DNA of 25,321 nucleotides, from contig JBAXWR010000096.1 in the NCBI GenBank assembly GCA_037128295.1, positions 1-25,321 of the forward strand. The letters run 5' to 3'. The notes under the pieces are model-generated. The model saw only the letters and a program-made list of their open reading frames with translations, was not told where the DNA came from and made no database searches. This document shows, piece after piece, positions 8,219 through 16,489 of this stretch (positions within the stretch are counted from its first letter, which is position 1; every line of letters starts with the position of its first letter). The stretch is from JAAFHB01 sp037128295. GTDB taxonomy: Bacteria; Bacteroidota; Bacteroidia; Bacteroidales; Prolixibacteraceae. The position numbers were made by a program, and so were the translations under genes.

Positions 8219-9424
8219 ATGAAAAAAGAAAAAGTCAAAAGGATTTATCCTGTCTTTCTTGTTTATACCCTGTTCTTTATGTGGGGCTTTATCTGGAATC
8301 TTTTCAATGTGCTGGCCACTTTTTTTCAGGATACCTTTCAGTTGACCAATACTCAGACCGCCCTAGGAACATCGCTTTCTTTTCTGGCATTCTTCCTGAT
8401 GTCATATCCTACTAAAATGATAATCAGTCGTTTTAAAACAAAAAGATCGATTTCGATTGGATCAGTCATAACAGCCATCGGATTGCTCCTGTTTTTTCCG
8501 GCTGCAGTAGTGAAGAGTTATAACCTGTTTCTCGTCGGGCTATTCGTCCTTTTTTCGGGTGTTACCATTCTGCAAACGGTGTGCAATCCTTACATCGGCG
8601 TACTGGGTGAACTCAAAAACCGTGCTGCCAGGATCAATTTTGCACAGGGAGTTGGCGCTGTAGGTGCGGCCTTGACAGCCCCAATTGGCGGGTGGTTTAT
8701 GTTGCAGCTTTTTGAAAATGATTTGTTCGGCGGAATAAAAATCTTTTACCTGATCATTGCAGGAATATTTGTTCTGTTAGCACTGCTGGTCAATTATTCC
8801 ACTATGCCTGCTAATCCCAATGATGTGGTTCCGGAAAAAGCGTTGAATCCATCCGACAAACGAAATGTTTTTCAGTATCGCCATTTTGTTATCGGCTTTG
8901 TAATCACATTTCTCTATATGGGCGCCGAAGCGATTCTCTATCAGCTGATGACTCCCTATTTCAAAACAATCGGAAACATCGATAATGCAGCGGCAGTGCG
9001 ATTTTCGGCGATTATTTTTTACGGACTGATGGCCGGCCGTCTTTTGGGAGCATGGTCAATGACTCGATTTGACCCTGCCCGGATTTTAGGATGGTTTACG
9101 CTTATCGCTGCAATTTTGGTGATTTCATCAATCCTTATCGGTGGCATGATTGGGATTTACCTGATTACGGCTATCGGCTTTTTCGTTTCGATTACCTTCG
9201 CTTCCTTGTTTGCTCTGGCGACCAAAGATCTGGGCGGGTACACCAACGATGCCTCTTCCCTGCTTGTGATGGCCATTTCCGGTGGTTTTTTCATTCCTCT
9301 GCTTTTCGGATTCGTTGCCGATAGTTTCGACCTGAAAACCTCGATGGTCGTTGTGGCTATCCCTTTATTACTCACTTCAGCCTATGGATTTTTATTCCCG
9401 TTTATTGACAGGAAGATAACCTGA
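8219..9424 (+). CDS. FucP-family MFS sugar transporter with altered acidic residues
   Basis: A 401-residue, very hydrophobic protein with about 12 predicted membrane spans. The first span region FFMWGFIWNLFNVLATFFQ and the fourth, GVTILQTVCNPYIGVLG, align with E. coli FucP FFLWAVANNLNDILLPQFQ and GCLETAANPFVTVLG. NLFLVGLF and FLYMGAEAILY also match the family. FucP is an inner-membrane L-fucose:H+ symporter. Its two key acidic residues, Asp46 and Glu135, correspond here to Asn30 and Gln119. Substrate and coupling may therefore differ from classic fucose uptake, although Gln at the second site is, as I recall, common in the glucose/galactose branch. Its place between the UroD-like gene (45 bases upstream) and a glycosidase suggests uptake of the monosaccharide released by the cluster. 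Confidence 0.9.
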   Translation: MKKEKVKRIYPVFLVYTLFFMWGFIWNLFNVLATFFQDTFQLTNTQTALGTSLSFLAFFLMSYPTKMIISRFKTKRSISIGSVITAIGLLLFFPAAVVKSYNLFLVGLFVLFSGVTILQTVCNPYIGVLGELKNRAARINFAQGVGAVGAALTAPIGGWFMLQLFENDLFGGIKIFYLIIAGIFVLLALLVNYSTMPANPNDVVPEKALNPSDKRNVFQYRHFVIGFVITFLYMGAEAILYQLMTPYFKTIGNIDNAAAVRFSAIIFYGLMAGRLLGAWSMTRFDPARILGWFTLIAAILVISSILIGGMIGIYLITAIGFFVSITFASLFALATKDLGGYTNDASSLLVMAISGGFFIPLLFGFVADSFDLKTSMVVVAIPLLLTSAYGFLFPFIDRKIT

Positions 9425-9504
9425 TTAATAATCACCACTCTAATGAGATATTTCAAACATTTTTTTAAGATAAGTCGGATAATTTTTAAACCAATCGAAT
9501 CAAA

Positions 9505-11850
9505 ATGACAATAAAAAATGACAATCCTTTGATGAAAATTTTTGTCCTGGCGACAATTCTCTTTTCTGTTTTATCGGCGTGTAATAAGATTCAAGAAAAT
9601 ACAATCATCCCAAAATCCTACAATGTTATATGGGATTCCCCATCGCAAGATGCCCTTGAATCCATGCCGCTTTCGGGTCGTAAAGGTGCCGGAGCCAACG
9701 TTTGGGTTCAGGATGGTTCTATCTGGCTGTACCTGGCCCACAACGGGGCTTACGACGAACAAGCCCGTCTTATGAAGCTGGGGTGCGTTCGCATTACACC
9801 AAAGGATATGAAGCTTGGCGGAACTAGTTTTCGTCAGGAACTCGATCTGGCTTCCGGAGCTATACAGATTCAGCAGGGCGATTTCAAAGCATCACTATGG
9901 TTTGCCGGTGAAACGCTGGTTTTCGAATCCACCTGCGCTAAACCTCAGGTACTCGATGTTGATTTCGGCAGTTGGCGCGATAAGCACCGCGACAGTCTGA
10001 AACTGGATATGTTTCACTTGCACAGCATCAATTCCGACAACATAACTGCAAATAAAGATGGTTTTAGCTGGTTTCACCGGAATACTGATTTTGGCGTAAA
10101 TGTATTGGATCTGGCTAAACAACAGGGCATTCCGGCAGAAGCGGTTCACGATGTGACTACCCGCCGCCTGTTTGGCGGAGCAATTGCCGTGAAAAATGGC
10201 ATTTCGGAACCTGTTGAATCGGATGTAGAATGGCAGTTTTGGAAGGGTAAAGCCTGGACCGGACAAACGGTGGAAAGTACAAAACAGACAATTGTCATGC
10301 GGCTTGGAGCTGGCTTGGATGCTGATCCTTCCGGTTGGCAGGCAGAAGCAAAAGAAATGCTCTCATCTAAAAGTCTGGAAAATGCCAGGGCTGAAGAATT
10401 GAAACGCTGGAATGAATTCTGGTCGCGCTCCAACGTTGTAATCAATCCTGCGGCAGGCAAGGAGGATTCAGGATGGCTCATTGGCCAAAACTACCAGTTG
10501 TTCCGATATATGCTGGCCTGCAACCGCGACGGCGAATTGCCTCTGCTTTTTAACGGTGGCATTTTTACTGTCGACAACTTCCCCGGACGGATAAATGGTA
10601 ACAATAACGATGAACTGCCCATTTCTCAAGGTGGCCCCTCAACACCCGATTTCCGGCGATGGTTGTATTGTTCGTTCATGTCGCAAAATCAGCGTTGGCT
10701 GGGCTGGCCAACATTGGCGAATGGCGATGCTGACTTGTTTTCACCTTCACTCAGCTTTTACCGCGACCGTTCGGCAACTGCTGCAGCACGCGCTAAAACC
10801 AATGGTGCCGAAGGTGTGGTTTATCCTGAACCACTGGATGCCTGGGGATTATGTACCCAGGGAGTAGCGCCGCTTCCCAATGGTCTTTGCGGTGCCGAAC
10901 ACCTGACCTACCACTTTTCCATGATGCTCGAACATGCCTGGATGGCTTTGCAGGCTCACGATCAGCTTGGTGTTTCCATATCCAAAGACCTTCAATGGAT
11001 TGAAGGAACCGTTAAGTTTTACGACAGCTTCTACAGGGCCCAAACCCAAAAAAGGTTAGGAAAGGAATTGGGTGAAGATGGTAAATTGGTGATTTATCCC
11101 GCTTGCGGTCTCGAATTTGCAGGAGGTGCCACCAACCCCATTGAAGTGGTTTGCGGGCTCAAACGTATCACTGCCGGATTACTTGCGCAGCCAGATCTTT
11201 CATCCGAGTCACGATCAAATTTAGAACGCATTCAAAATACCTTGCCCGATTTGCCGACCGCAATGAGGGAGGGACGATTGTCACTGCAACCGGCAAAGTT
11301 GTGGGAACGCTCATACAACAAGTGGGAACCCATCGAGATGTACGCTTTCTGGCCATACCGAATGGTAGGTGTAACCAAACCCGAAACCATGCAACTGGCG
11401 CGCGATACATGGCAAACTGTCCCTGCCGACCGCGCCCGTCTGTGCAAACAGGATTACTCGTGGATGGCCAATGTGGTAAACATGGCCGCGCTTGCCTGGC
11501 CCGATTCGGCTAAGGCAAGGGCAATTTACAAGATGGCTAATATTAAAGCACCGCAGGCTCGATTCCCTGCTTTCTTCGGTCCCGGTCACGACTGGCTGCC
11601 CGATCACAACTGGGGAGGTTCAGGCATGACTGGCATCCAGGAAATGTTGATGGCAGCCGATCCTTATGGCGATGGAAAAATCTATCTTTTGCCTGCCTGG
11701 CCCAAAGAGTGGAATGTTGATTTCAAACTTCATGCATCACAGCAAACAACGGTTGAGGCCAGTATCTCCAAAGGGAAAGTTGTCAAACTATTGGTAAATC
11801 CCGAATCACGAAGAAAAGATATTGTTTTGGATTCATCGTTTATAGAATAA
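9505..11850 (+). CDS. DUF5703-domain glycosidase, GH95-like, copy B, lipoprotein
   Basis: A 781-residue paralogue of the protein at 4741-7083. A second Met at residue 10 (position 9532) would give a more usual signal peptide, MKIFVLATILFSVLSAC, with lipobox LSAC and lipidated Cys26 (numbered from the longer start). This copy is thus probably membrane-anchored, whereas copy A has a Sec signal. Shared blocks are VIWDSPSQDALESMPLSG, QNYQLFRYMLACNRDGE, PLLFNGGIFTVD, SFMSQNQRWLGWP, LVIYPACGLEFAGGA, GMTGIQEMLMAADP, LLPAWPKEWNVDFKL and QQTTVE. The glycine-rich N-terminal loop reads PLSGRKGAGANVW instead of PLGGGNLGLNVW. It is the last gene of the four-gene cluster; the next structure downstream is a terminator-like hairpin at 12015. 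Activity is inferred to be a glycosidase of the GH95 fold; specificity unknown. Confidence 0.85.
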   Translation: MTIKNDNPLMKIFVLATILFSVLSACNKIQENTIIPKSYNVIWDSPSQDALESMPLSGRKGAGANVWVQDGSIWLYLAHNGAYDEQARLMKLGCVRITPKDMKLGGTSFRQELDLASGAIQIQQGDFKASLWFAGETLVFESTCAKPQVLDVDFGSWRDKHRDSLKLDMFHLHSINSDNITANKDGFSWFHRNTDFGVNVLDLAKQQGIPAEAVHDVTTRRLFGGAIAVKNGISEPVESDVEWQFWKGKAWTGQTVESTKQTIVMRLGAGLDADPSGWQAEAKEMLSSKSLENARAEELKRWNEFWSRSNVVINPAAGKEDSGWLIGQNYQLFRYMLACNRDGELPLLFNGGIFTVDNFPGRINGNNNDELPISQGGPSTPDFRRWLYCSFMSQNQRWLGWPTLANGDADLFSPSLSFYRDRSATAAARAKTNGAEGVVYPEPLDAWGLCTQGVAPLPNGLCGAEHLTYHFSMMLEHAWMALQAHDQLGVSISKDLQWIEGTVKFYDSFYRAQTQKRLGKELGEDGKLVIYPACGLEFAGGATNPIEVVCGLKRITAGLLAQPDLSSESRSNLERIQNTLPDLPTAMREGRLSLQPAKLWERSYNKWEPIEMYAFWPYRMVGVTKPETMQLARDTWQTVPADRARLCKQDYSWMANVVNMAALAWPDSAKARAIYKMANIKAPQARFPAFFGPGHDWLPDHNWGGSGMTGIQEMLMAADPYGDGKIYLLPAWPKEWNVDFKLHASQQTTVEASISKGKVVKLLVNPESRRKDIVLDSSFIE

Positions 11851-11931
11851 TTACCAATGTCAAGCAAGTAATATATTTAACTATTTGGATAACAATAAAT
11901 TAAATCAAAGGATTGAGTAAAGAGAAAAAGC

Positions 11932-12043
11932 AAATCATTTTGGAGCATCACAAAGCTTGTTCAAAAAACAGATAGTGGTTAGTGTTTTAGTTTAGGTTCG
12001 TTTTGTTTTTTTTGCCCCTTGCCGGAAACGGCGAGGGGGTTTT
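11932..12043 (+). repeat. Dispersed ~110 bp intergenic repeat, copy 1
   Basis: First of three near-full copies in the window; the others are at 14304-14413 and 16870-16980. All begin aaatcatttt, carry a clear cttgttca block and a T-rich middle with a ttcg/ttca element, and end in a GC-rich hairpin. The copies are in the same orientation and eyeballed at roughly 75-80 percent pairwise identity. No protein is encoded in it. This copy lies 81 bases after the DUF5703 copy B gene and just after the stop of a decayed minus-strand coding tail. Confidence 0.8.
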
Positions 12044-12044
12044 A
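12015..12044 (+). terminator. GNRA-capped hairpin with T-tract, part of repeat copy 1
   Basis: The arms ccccttgccg (12015-12024) and cggcgagggg (12029-12038) pair with a single T-G wobble and are closed by a gaaa tetraloop, then gtttt follows. It can act as an intrinsic terminator for the DUF5703 cluster, although it lies about 165 bases past the stop codon. The hairpin is conserved in the other repeat copies with compensating or tolerated changes. Confidence 0.5.
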
Positions 12045-12070
12045 TATTCCATTGCAATCCGTGTCATTCT

Positions 12071-12196
12071 TTATAAAAACCACAAATTATCTATACCAAA
12101 GTCGGGTATTTCATCGCCTTCGAATTGGGGAAACATTTCGGTGACTATTTCGGGGTATTTGATGAGATCGAATGACTTCCTGTCACGTGAAAGGAA
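12071..12196 (-). pseudogene. Decayed coding tail, 41 codons, unrecognised
   Basis: Between two in-frame stops on the minus strand there is a coding-like stretch containing SFDLIKYPEIVTEMFPQ and GDEIPDFGIDNLWFL before TAA. The composition looks like real protein sequence, but no start codon or longer frame exists and I do not recognise the family. Its stop lies 28 bases from the hairpin end of repeat copy 1, an arrangement also seen (with longer gaps) for the AAA-ATPase/nuclease fragments next to the other copies. Possibly the 3' remnant of a lost gene. Confidence 0.35.
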
Positions 12197-12212
12197 TTAA
12201 ATCAGGTAAAAT

Positions 12213-12246
12213 CGAGACCTATTTCAAAAACCCAAAATAGGTCTCG
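12213..12246. repeat. Perfect 12-bp inverted repeat
   Basis: cgagacctattt (12213-12224) is the exact reverse complement of aaataggtctcg (12235-12246), with a 10-base loop. No T-tract follows on the plus strand, and only a weak one (atttta) on the minus strand. It could be a terminator for minus-strand transcription, an mRNA leader structure of the beta-helix gene, or an operator. Confidence 0.5.
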
Positions 12247-12361
12247 CTATATGGTAAAAGGCATCCAATTGATTTTTTTTAGGTTTATGGGTGAGAATTG
12301 CAAGTTTATGATGATCTTTAAGCCGTATCTTAATTTCTAACAATTTTAAATCTTTTCGGAA

Positions 12362-14041
12362 ATGATTAGCATAAAAAATACTCTCGTGATGAAATACACG
12401 CTCTTATTTTTCTTCCTATTTTCTTGTGTATTCTCTATGGCACAGCGGCAGACCAAAAGCCCGCTTGAAGATGTGGTGATAACATCCCAGGAGAATAAAA
12501 CCCAGGTACGAACAAATGAAAGTGGGGAATTACATCTAGATGTATCCCCAAAGGATGTACTTAAATTTAAAGCCAATGGCTATGTTCGCTATAGTGACTT
12601 CGGTGCGAAAGGCGATGGCAAAACCGATGATATAGATGCCATTGCTGCGACCCATGCGTTCGCCAATCAGCACATCCTTTCTGTGAAAGCCGACGAGGGG
12701 TTCACCTACTACATTAGCGGAAAGAATCGCACGGCAGACATTCGGACCGACACTGATTTTGGCACAGCTACCTTTATCATTGACGATACTGACGTCCAAA
12801 ACCGCAATGCGAATGTTTTCATGGTTAGTTCCGGCCTGCAACCGTTCAAACTTGAAGGGATATCCTCCTTAAAGAGGAATCAAGCGAAAATCAATATCAC
12901 CTTGACTGAAACCTGTCTTATCTCCGTCGACAATTCCAATGTAAAACGTTACATTCGTTTTGGGGCAAACCAAAACAACGGATCTTCGCAGACGGATATC
13001 TTTATCGTTGACAAAGACGGCAATGTGGATAGCAACGCTCCTATTATTTGGGACTTCGACCAGATCACGGACATCACCGCCCTACCTATTGACGAAAAGA
13101 TGTTGACGATCAAAGGAGGACGTTTCACCACAATTGCCAACAACGCTGAATCGAAGTACACATACTACAGCCGAGGCATTGCTATCAGGCGTTCCAATGT
13201 TCTTGTAAATGGGTTGGAACACCGTATCACAGGCGAAGGAGACCATGGTGCACCTTATGGTGGCTTTATCAATGTTGGTAACTGCTCGTATGTTACGGTA
13301 CAGAACACTATTCTGACCGGGCACAAGATGTACCAAACCATTGGTTCGGCAGGAGTTACTGTCTCTATGGGGACCTACGACATCTCACTCAACAGGGCTC
13401 TTAACGTGTCGTTCGTGAATTGCAGTCAGACAAATGACATCGACGACAGCAAGTACTGGGGAATCTTGGGATCCAATTACTGCAAAAATCTTCTTTATGA
13501 TCGTTGCATCTTTTCCCGGTTCGATGCCCATATGGGGGTTGCCAATGCCACTATACGAAACTCAACATTGGGGCATATGGGAATCAATGCGATCGGTAGT
13601 GGTACTTTTATAGTGGAGAACACCACCGTTCGCGGAAGAACCTTCATCAACCTGCGTTCTGACTATGGTAGTACGTGGCAGGGGGAATTCATCATTCGTA
13701 ATTGTGTTTTCATTCCGGCAGGCGGCAAACCAATTAATTTCAGCCTGATAGGCGGATCTAATTCCGGTCAGCATGATTTTGGTTACACCTGTTATATGCC
13801 GGAACGGATCACCATCGAAAACCTTCGTATCGACGACTCCAATCATCCGGAGGACTACAAGGGTCCCGCCATTTTTGCAAATTTCAATTCGCACATGACC
13901 GACGATTCTTATGTGGAAAAGTTTCCTTATGTCATAACCAGGGAAGTCATTCTTAAGAACGTGACCACCGCCAGCGGCATGGCATTGAGGCTTAGTGACA
14001 ACCCCTACACGTTCAAAGATGTGAAGGTAAAGACTGATTAA
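12362..14041 (+). CDS. Secreted right-handed beta-helix protein (Pectate_lyase_3-like)
   Basis: A 559-residue exported protein; an inner Met at 12389 would give a compact signal, MKYTLLFFFLFSCVFSMAQ, and could be the true start. After the signal, residues about 35-75 (PLEDVVITSQENKTQVRTNE, GELHLDVSPKDVLKFKANGY) resemble a short carboxypeptidase-regulatory-like beta domain such as is found at SusC N-termini. Next comes VRYSDFGAKGDGKTDDIDAI, the hallmark of Pectate_lyase_3 (PF12708), then a long series of beta-helix rungs (SNVLVNGLEH, CSYVTVQNTIL, CKNLLYDRCIF, GTFIVENTTVRG, GEFIIRNCVF, ERITIENLRI). Such proteins are polysaccharide lyases, GH28-like hydrolases or tail-spike-like. No catalytic residues could be assigned. 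It stands alone between repeats, so PUL membership is inferred from position only. Confidence 0.82.
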   Translation: MISIKNTLVMKYTLLFFFLFSCVFSMAQRQTKSPLEDVVITSQENKTQVRTNESGELHLDVSPKDVLKFKANGYVRYSDFGAKGDGKTDDIDAIAATHAFANQHILSVKADEGFTYYISGKNRTADIRTDTDFGTATFIIDDTDVQNRNANVFMVSSGLQPFKLEGISSLKRNQAKINITLTETCLISVDNSNVKRYIRFGANQNNGSSQTDIFIVDKDGNVDSNAPIIWDFDQITDITALPIDEKMLTIKGGRFTTIANNAESKYTYYSRGIAIRRSNVLVNGLEHRITGEGDHGAPYGGFINVGNCSYVTVQNTILTGHKMYQTIGSAGVTVSMGTYDISLNRALNVSFVNCSQTNDIDDSKYWGILGSNYCKNLLYDRCIFSRFDAHMGVANATIRNSTLGHMGINAIGSGTFIVENTTVRGRTFINLRSDYGSTWQGEFIIRNCVFIPAGGKPINFSLIGGSNSGQHDFGYTCYMPERITIENLRIDDSNHPEDYKGPAIFANFNSHMTDDSYVEKFPYVITREVILKNVTTASGMALRLSDNPYTFKDVKVKTD

Positions 14042-14049
14042 CGGGCACT

Positions 14050-14310
14050 TCACAGGATATCGCAAAACAATACGAAACCCATTGTACCATTTTTGGATTG
14101 CCTGACGGTATTCAATCGGGTCAACTTTGTTTTTATCAGCTAGCGCATCTATATCTTCGACCAGAGGTTTGTCGTATTTGTCGATTAGGATGACAACTTT
14201 GTCATTGTCTTTGGCTTTATTGATCAGTTCACGAAATAAATAAGCTGAATTGGTGCTTTCCGGGAGTTGTAGATTCAACTGATTTGCATTTCCCTTTCGG
14301 AAAAAATCAT
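14050..14310 (-). pseudogene. AAA-ATPase-like (DUF1703-type) gene fragment, N-terminal domain piece
   Basis: The minus strand encodes AYLFRELINKAKDNDKVVIL followed by IDKYDKPLVEDID, a clear match to the predicted AAA-ATPase domain (PF09820) that precedes a PD-(D/E)XK nuclease domain in a family multicopy in Bacteroidota. The usual Walker B motif is LIDEYDKP; here Glu is replaced by Lys. After DIDALADK the sequence jumps to IEYRQAIQKWYNGFR, which normally lies much further on, so there is an internal deletion. There is no ATG in frame and the reading then runs into the 3' end of the beta-helix gene. A dead remnant. Confidence 0.7.
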
Positions 14311-14413
14311 TTTAGAACCTCACAAAACTTGTTCAAAAAAAGATAGATAGTGCTTTAGTTTCGATTCGCTTTGTTTATTTCGCACCCTTTGCCGAAAACG
14401 GCGAGGAGGTTTT
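14304..14413 (+). repeat. Dispersed ~110 bp intergenic repeat, copy 2
   Basis: Same layout as copy 1: aaatcatttt, ctcacaaaacttgttcaaaa, a T-rich middle, then the hairpin gccg-aaaa-cggc inside ccttt/gagg flanks (14386-14409) and tttt. It directly abuts the AAA-ATPase fragment on its left. Confidence 0.75.
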
Positions 14414-14591
14414 GCTATTTATTTTCCAAATAATGGGTATCAGGTTATTATGAAAATAAATCACTCATTGTAAGTTGATTTTGAACCATACCGGCATATT
14501 CGTTTAAAAAAATATATTTGGCAAACTAAAGCAGTATAATTCGCCAAATCAATCTTTATTTATACACATTTGGCGGAAAATAACCTGAATT

Positions 14592-14640
14592 GTTCATTTT
14601 GTTTAAAATTTACCCCCTTTTGCCGGGAATGAGGAGAGGA
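14592..14640 (+). repeat. Partial fourth copy of the dispersed repeat
   Basis: gttcattttgttt followed by ccccttttgccgggaat and gaggagagga matches the second half of copy 3 (gttcattttattt, cctctttgccggaaat, ggcgagggg). Only the hairpin half is present and the hairpin is degraded. An 8-bp inverted repeat (cgccaaat 14542-14549 with atttggcg 14568-14575) lies just before it. Confidence 0.5.
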
Positions 14641-14710
14641 TACCAATATGGCAGTCTGGGTATTCACATCATTGAAAACTGTAGTTATAATACCTATTTG
14701 CCTGATATTT

Positions 14711-14750
14711 AAACTTATGCATCTGTTATGTTGGTTTTTAAACACATAGG
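14711..14750 (+). repeat. 40-bp direct repeat, left copy
   Basis: This stretch, beginning aaacttatgcatctgttatg and continuing ttggtttttaaacacatagg, matches 17107-17145 at about 80 percent by eye. Together with the hairpin repeats and nuclease-gene fragments, it makes the two flanks of the MocA gene homologous and in direct orientation. Confidence 0.65.
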
Positions 14751-14899
14751 AAAAACAATGACAACGTCGATGCGGCCATTGTACATGTGTACTTCATTAT
14801 GGATTGGAACACCTCCCAAAAGTGGTAAACCTGAATTTTCAATTGCTACATGAAACATCGTTTTAGGATGTGTGAAATAATCTTTGTCAGAATTTCATT
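14715..14899 (-). pseudogene. PD-(D/E)XK nuclease-domain fragment
   Basis: The minus-strand frame reads DYFTHPKTMFHVAIENSG and then VPIHNEVHMYNGRIDVVI before running into the 40-bp repeat and a stop. The E-x(6)-GRIDVVI pattern fits the nuclease core of PDDEXK_9 (PF08011), where GRID-type motifs hold a metal-binding Asp. It has no start and no C-terminus, so it is a remnant, probably of the same gene family as the AAA fragment at 14050-14310 and the tail at 17133-17375. Confidence 0.45.
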
Positions 14900-14981
14900 T
14901 TTCTTACATTAGATAATTCATTAATATTGTAATATCAAAATTTACCGAACTATTATCATTAGTTATAAGGCAGATACAGTT

Positions 14982-16472
14982 ATGAAAAACATTCGTGAAT
15001 CTCGCAGAAATTTTTTAAAGAACAGCGCTGCTGCAACAGCCGGCATCTCTATTATACCAGCTTTTTCAGTCAGCGGTTTGGGCCACAAAGCCCCCAGCGA
15101 CAAAATGAATATTGTCGGAGTTGGGGTAGGTGGGAAGGGCTATTCCAATCTGAAAGGGATGTCAAAAGAGAACATTATCGGATTGTGTGATGTTGACTGG
15201 AAATACGCAGAAGGGTGTTTCAAAGAGTTTCCAAATGCCAAACGATATTGGGATTGGCGCAAAATGTTCGACGAACAAGGCAATTCGATTGATGGTGTGA
15301 TGGTTGCAACTCCCGACCATACACATGCAATAGTTGCATCAACTTCACTTACTCTCGGTAAACATGTCTATTGTCAGAAACCGTTGACCCATTCGGTTTA
15401 CGAATCACGATTGTTGACGAAATTGGCTTCTAAACATAAGGTGGCGACTCAAATGGGAAACCAAGCCAATTCGGGTGATGGTGTTCGCCAGCTTTGTGAA
15501 TGGATCTGGAATGGCGAAATAGGTGAGGTTAAGGAGGTTCATGCCTGGACTAACCGTCCGATCTGGCCACAGGGACTTCAGCGGCCTGTCGGGGAGATGA
15601 AAACTCCTAAAACCTTAGACTGGAATCTTTTTATCGGAAGTGCACCAATGCGTCCTTACAATGAAATTTACACACCCTGGAACTGGCGTGGATGGTGGGA
15701 CTTTGGAACCGGCGCTTTTGGAGATATGGCCTGCCACGTATTGGATCCTGTTTATCAATCTTTAAAATTGGGATATCCGATGAAGGTTCGCGGAAGTTCT
15801 ACTTCTGTAAATACCGAGTCGGCCCCTCAGGCCGAGACTGTTGAGTTTACTTTTCCTGCCCGCGATAATCTGGCAAAAGTGGCAATGCCGGCTGTAAAAG
15901 TTTATTGGTACGATGGAGGTTTGTACCCCAATGCTTCGGAACTTCTGCCCGAGGGGGTAAACCTCATGGCTGACGGGTTAGGTGGTTGCATTTTCGTTGG
16001 ATCAAAAGATACGCTGATTTGCGGTTGCGGAGGTTTTAAATCCCGGTTGGTCTCTGGTCGCGTTCCCAATGTGACACCCTATCTTCGACGTATTCCCGAT
16101 GCAATAGGGTATGCTGATGGTCCGCATGAACAGGACTGGATTCGGGCTTGTAAAGAATCTCCGGAAAGCAGGATTGAAGGGACATCCAATTTTGCGTACT
16201 CGGGTCCCTTTAATGAGATGGTACTACTGGGTGTGCTGGCGATCAGGCTTAAGGGACTGGATAAGTCATTGAAATGGGATGCTGCTAATATGCAGATCAC
16301 CAATATATCCGCTTCTGATGAACTAAAGATAATCACCTCGAATGAATTTAAGGTTATTGACGGTCATCCCCATTTTGACACGCAATACGTTAAATTCAAT
16401 GCACTTGAAAGAGCTGGGGAATACATACGACATACCTACCGGGATGGGTGGAAATTACCTGAAATGCCATAA
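14982..16472 (+). CDS. Tat-exported Gfo/Idh/MocA-family oxidoreductase
   Basis: A 496-residue protein with a twin-arginine signal (SRRNFLKNSAAATAG at residues 7-21, hydrophobic to about 30). A Rossmann motif NIVGVGVGGKG (43-53) binds NAD(P). VMVATPDHTHAIVA and HVYCQKPLTHS follow; the usual EKP is QKP here, with Lys133 as the conserved lysine, and I recall Gln being common in exported Bacteroidota members. WDFGTGAFGDMACHVLDP is the usual substrate-side signature. Family members act as sugar or inositol dehydrogenases or, as in GH109, as NAD-dependent glycosidases; which applies here is not clear. The gene is isolated: both flanks are repeats and gene debris. It may have been brought in or kept apart from the PUL by recombination. 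Confidence 0.9.
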   Translation: MKNIRESRRNFLKNSAAATAGISIIPAFSVSGLGHKAPSDKMNIVGVGVGGKGYSNLKGMSKENIIGLCDVDWKYAEGCFKEFPNAKRYWDWRKMFDEQGNSIDGVMVATPDHTHAIVASTSLTLGKHVYCQKPLTHSVYESRLLTKLASKHKVATQMGNQANSGDGVRQLCEWIWNGEIGEVKEVHAWTNRPIWPQGLQRPVGEMKTPKTLDWNLFIGSAPMRPYNEIYTPWNWRGWWDFGTGAFGDMACHVLDPVYQSLKLGYPMKVRGSSTSVNTESAPQAETVEFTFPARDNLAKVAMPAVKVYWYDGGLYPNASELLPEGVNLMADGLGGCIFVGSKDTLICGCGGFKSRLVSGRVPNVTPYLRRIPDAIGYADGPHEQDWIRACKESPESRIEGTSNFAYSGPFNEMVLLGVLAIRLKGLDKSLKWDAANMQITNISASDELKIITSNEFKVIDGHPHFDTQYVKFNALERAGEYIRHTYRDGWKLPEMP

Positions 16473-16489
16473 ATGAGGAGTTGAATAAT

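Noticed and set aside
13562..14041. Leftward continuation of the AAA-ATPase fragment frame into the beta-helix gene
   Set aside because: Only the part right of 14050 matches the ATPase family; the rest is antisense to the well-supported beta-helix coding sequence.
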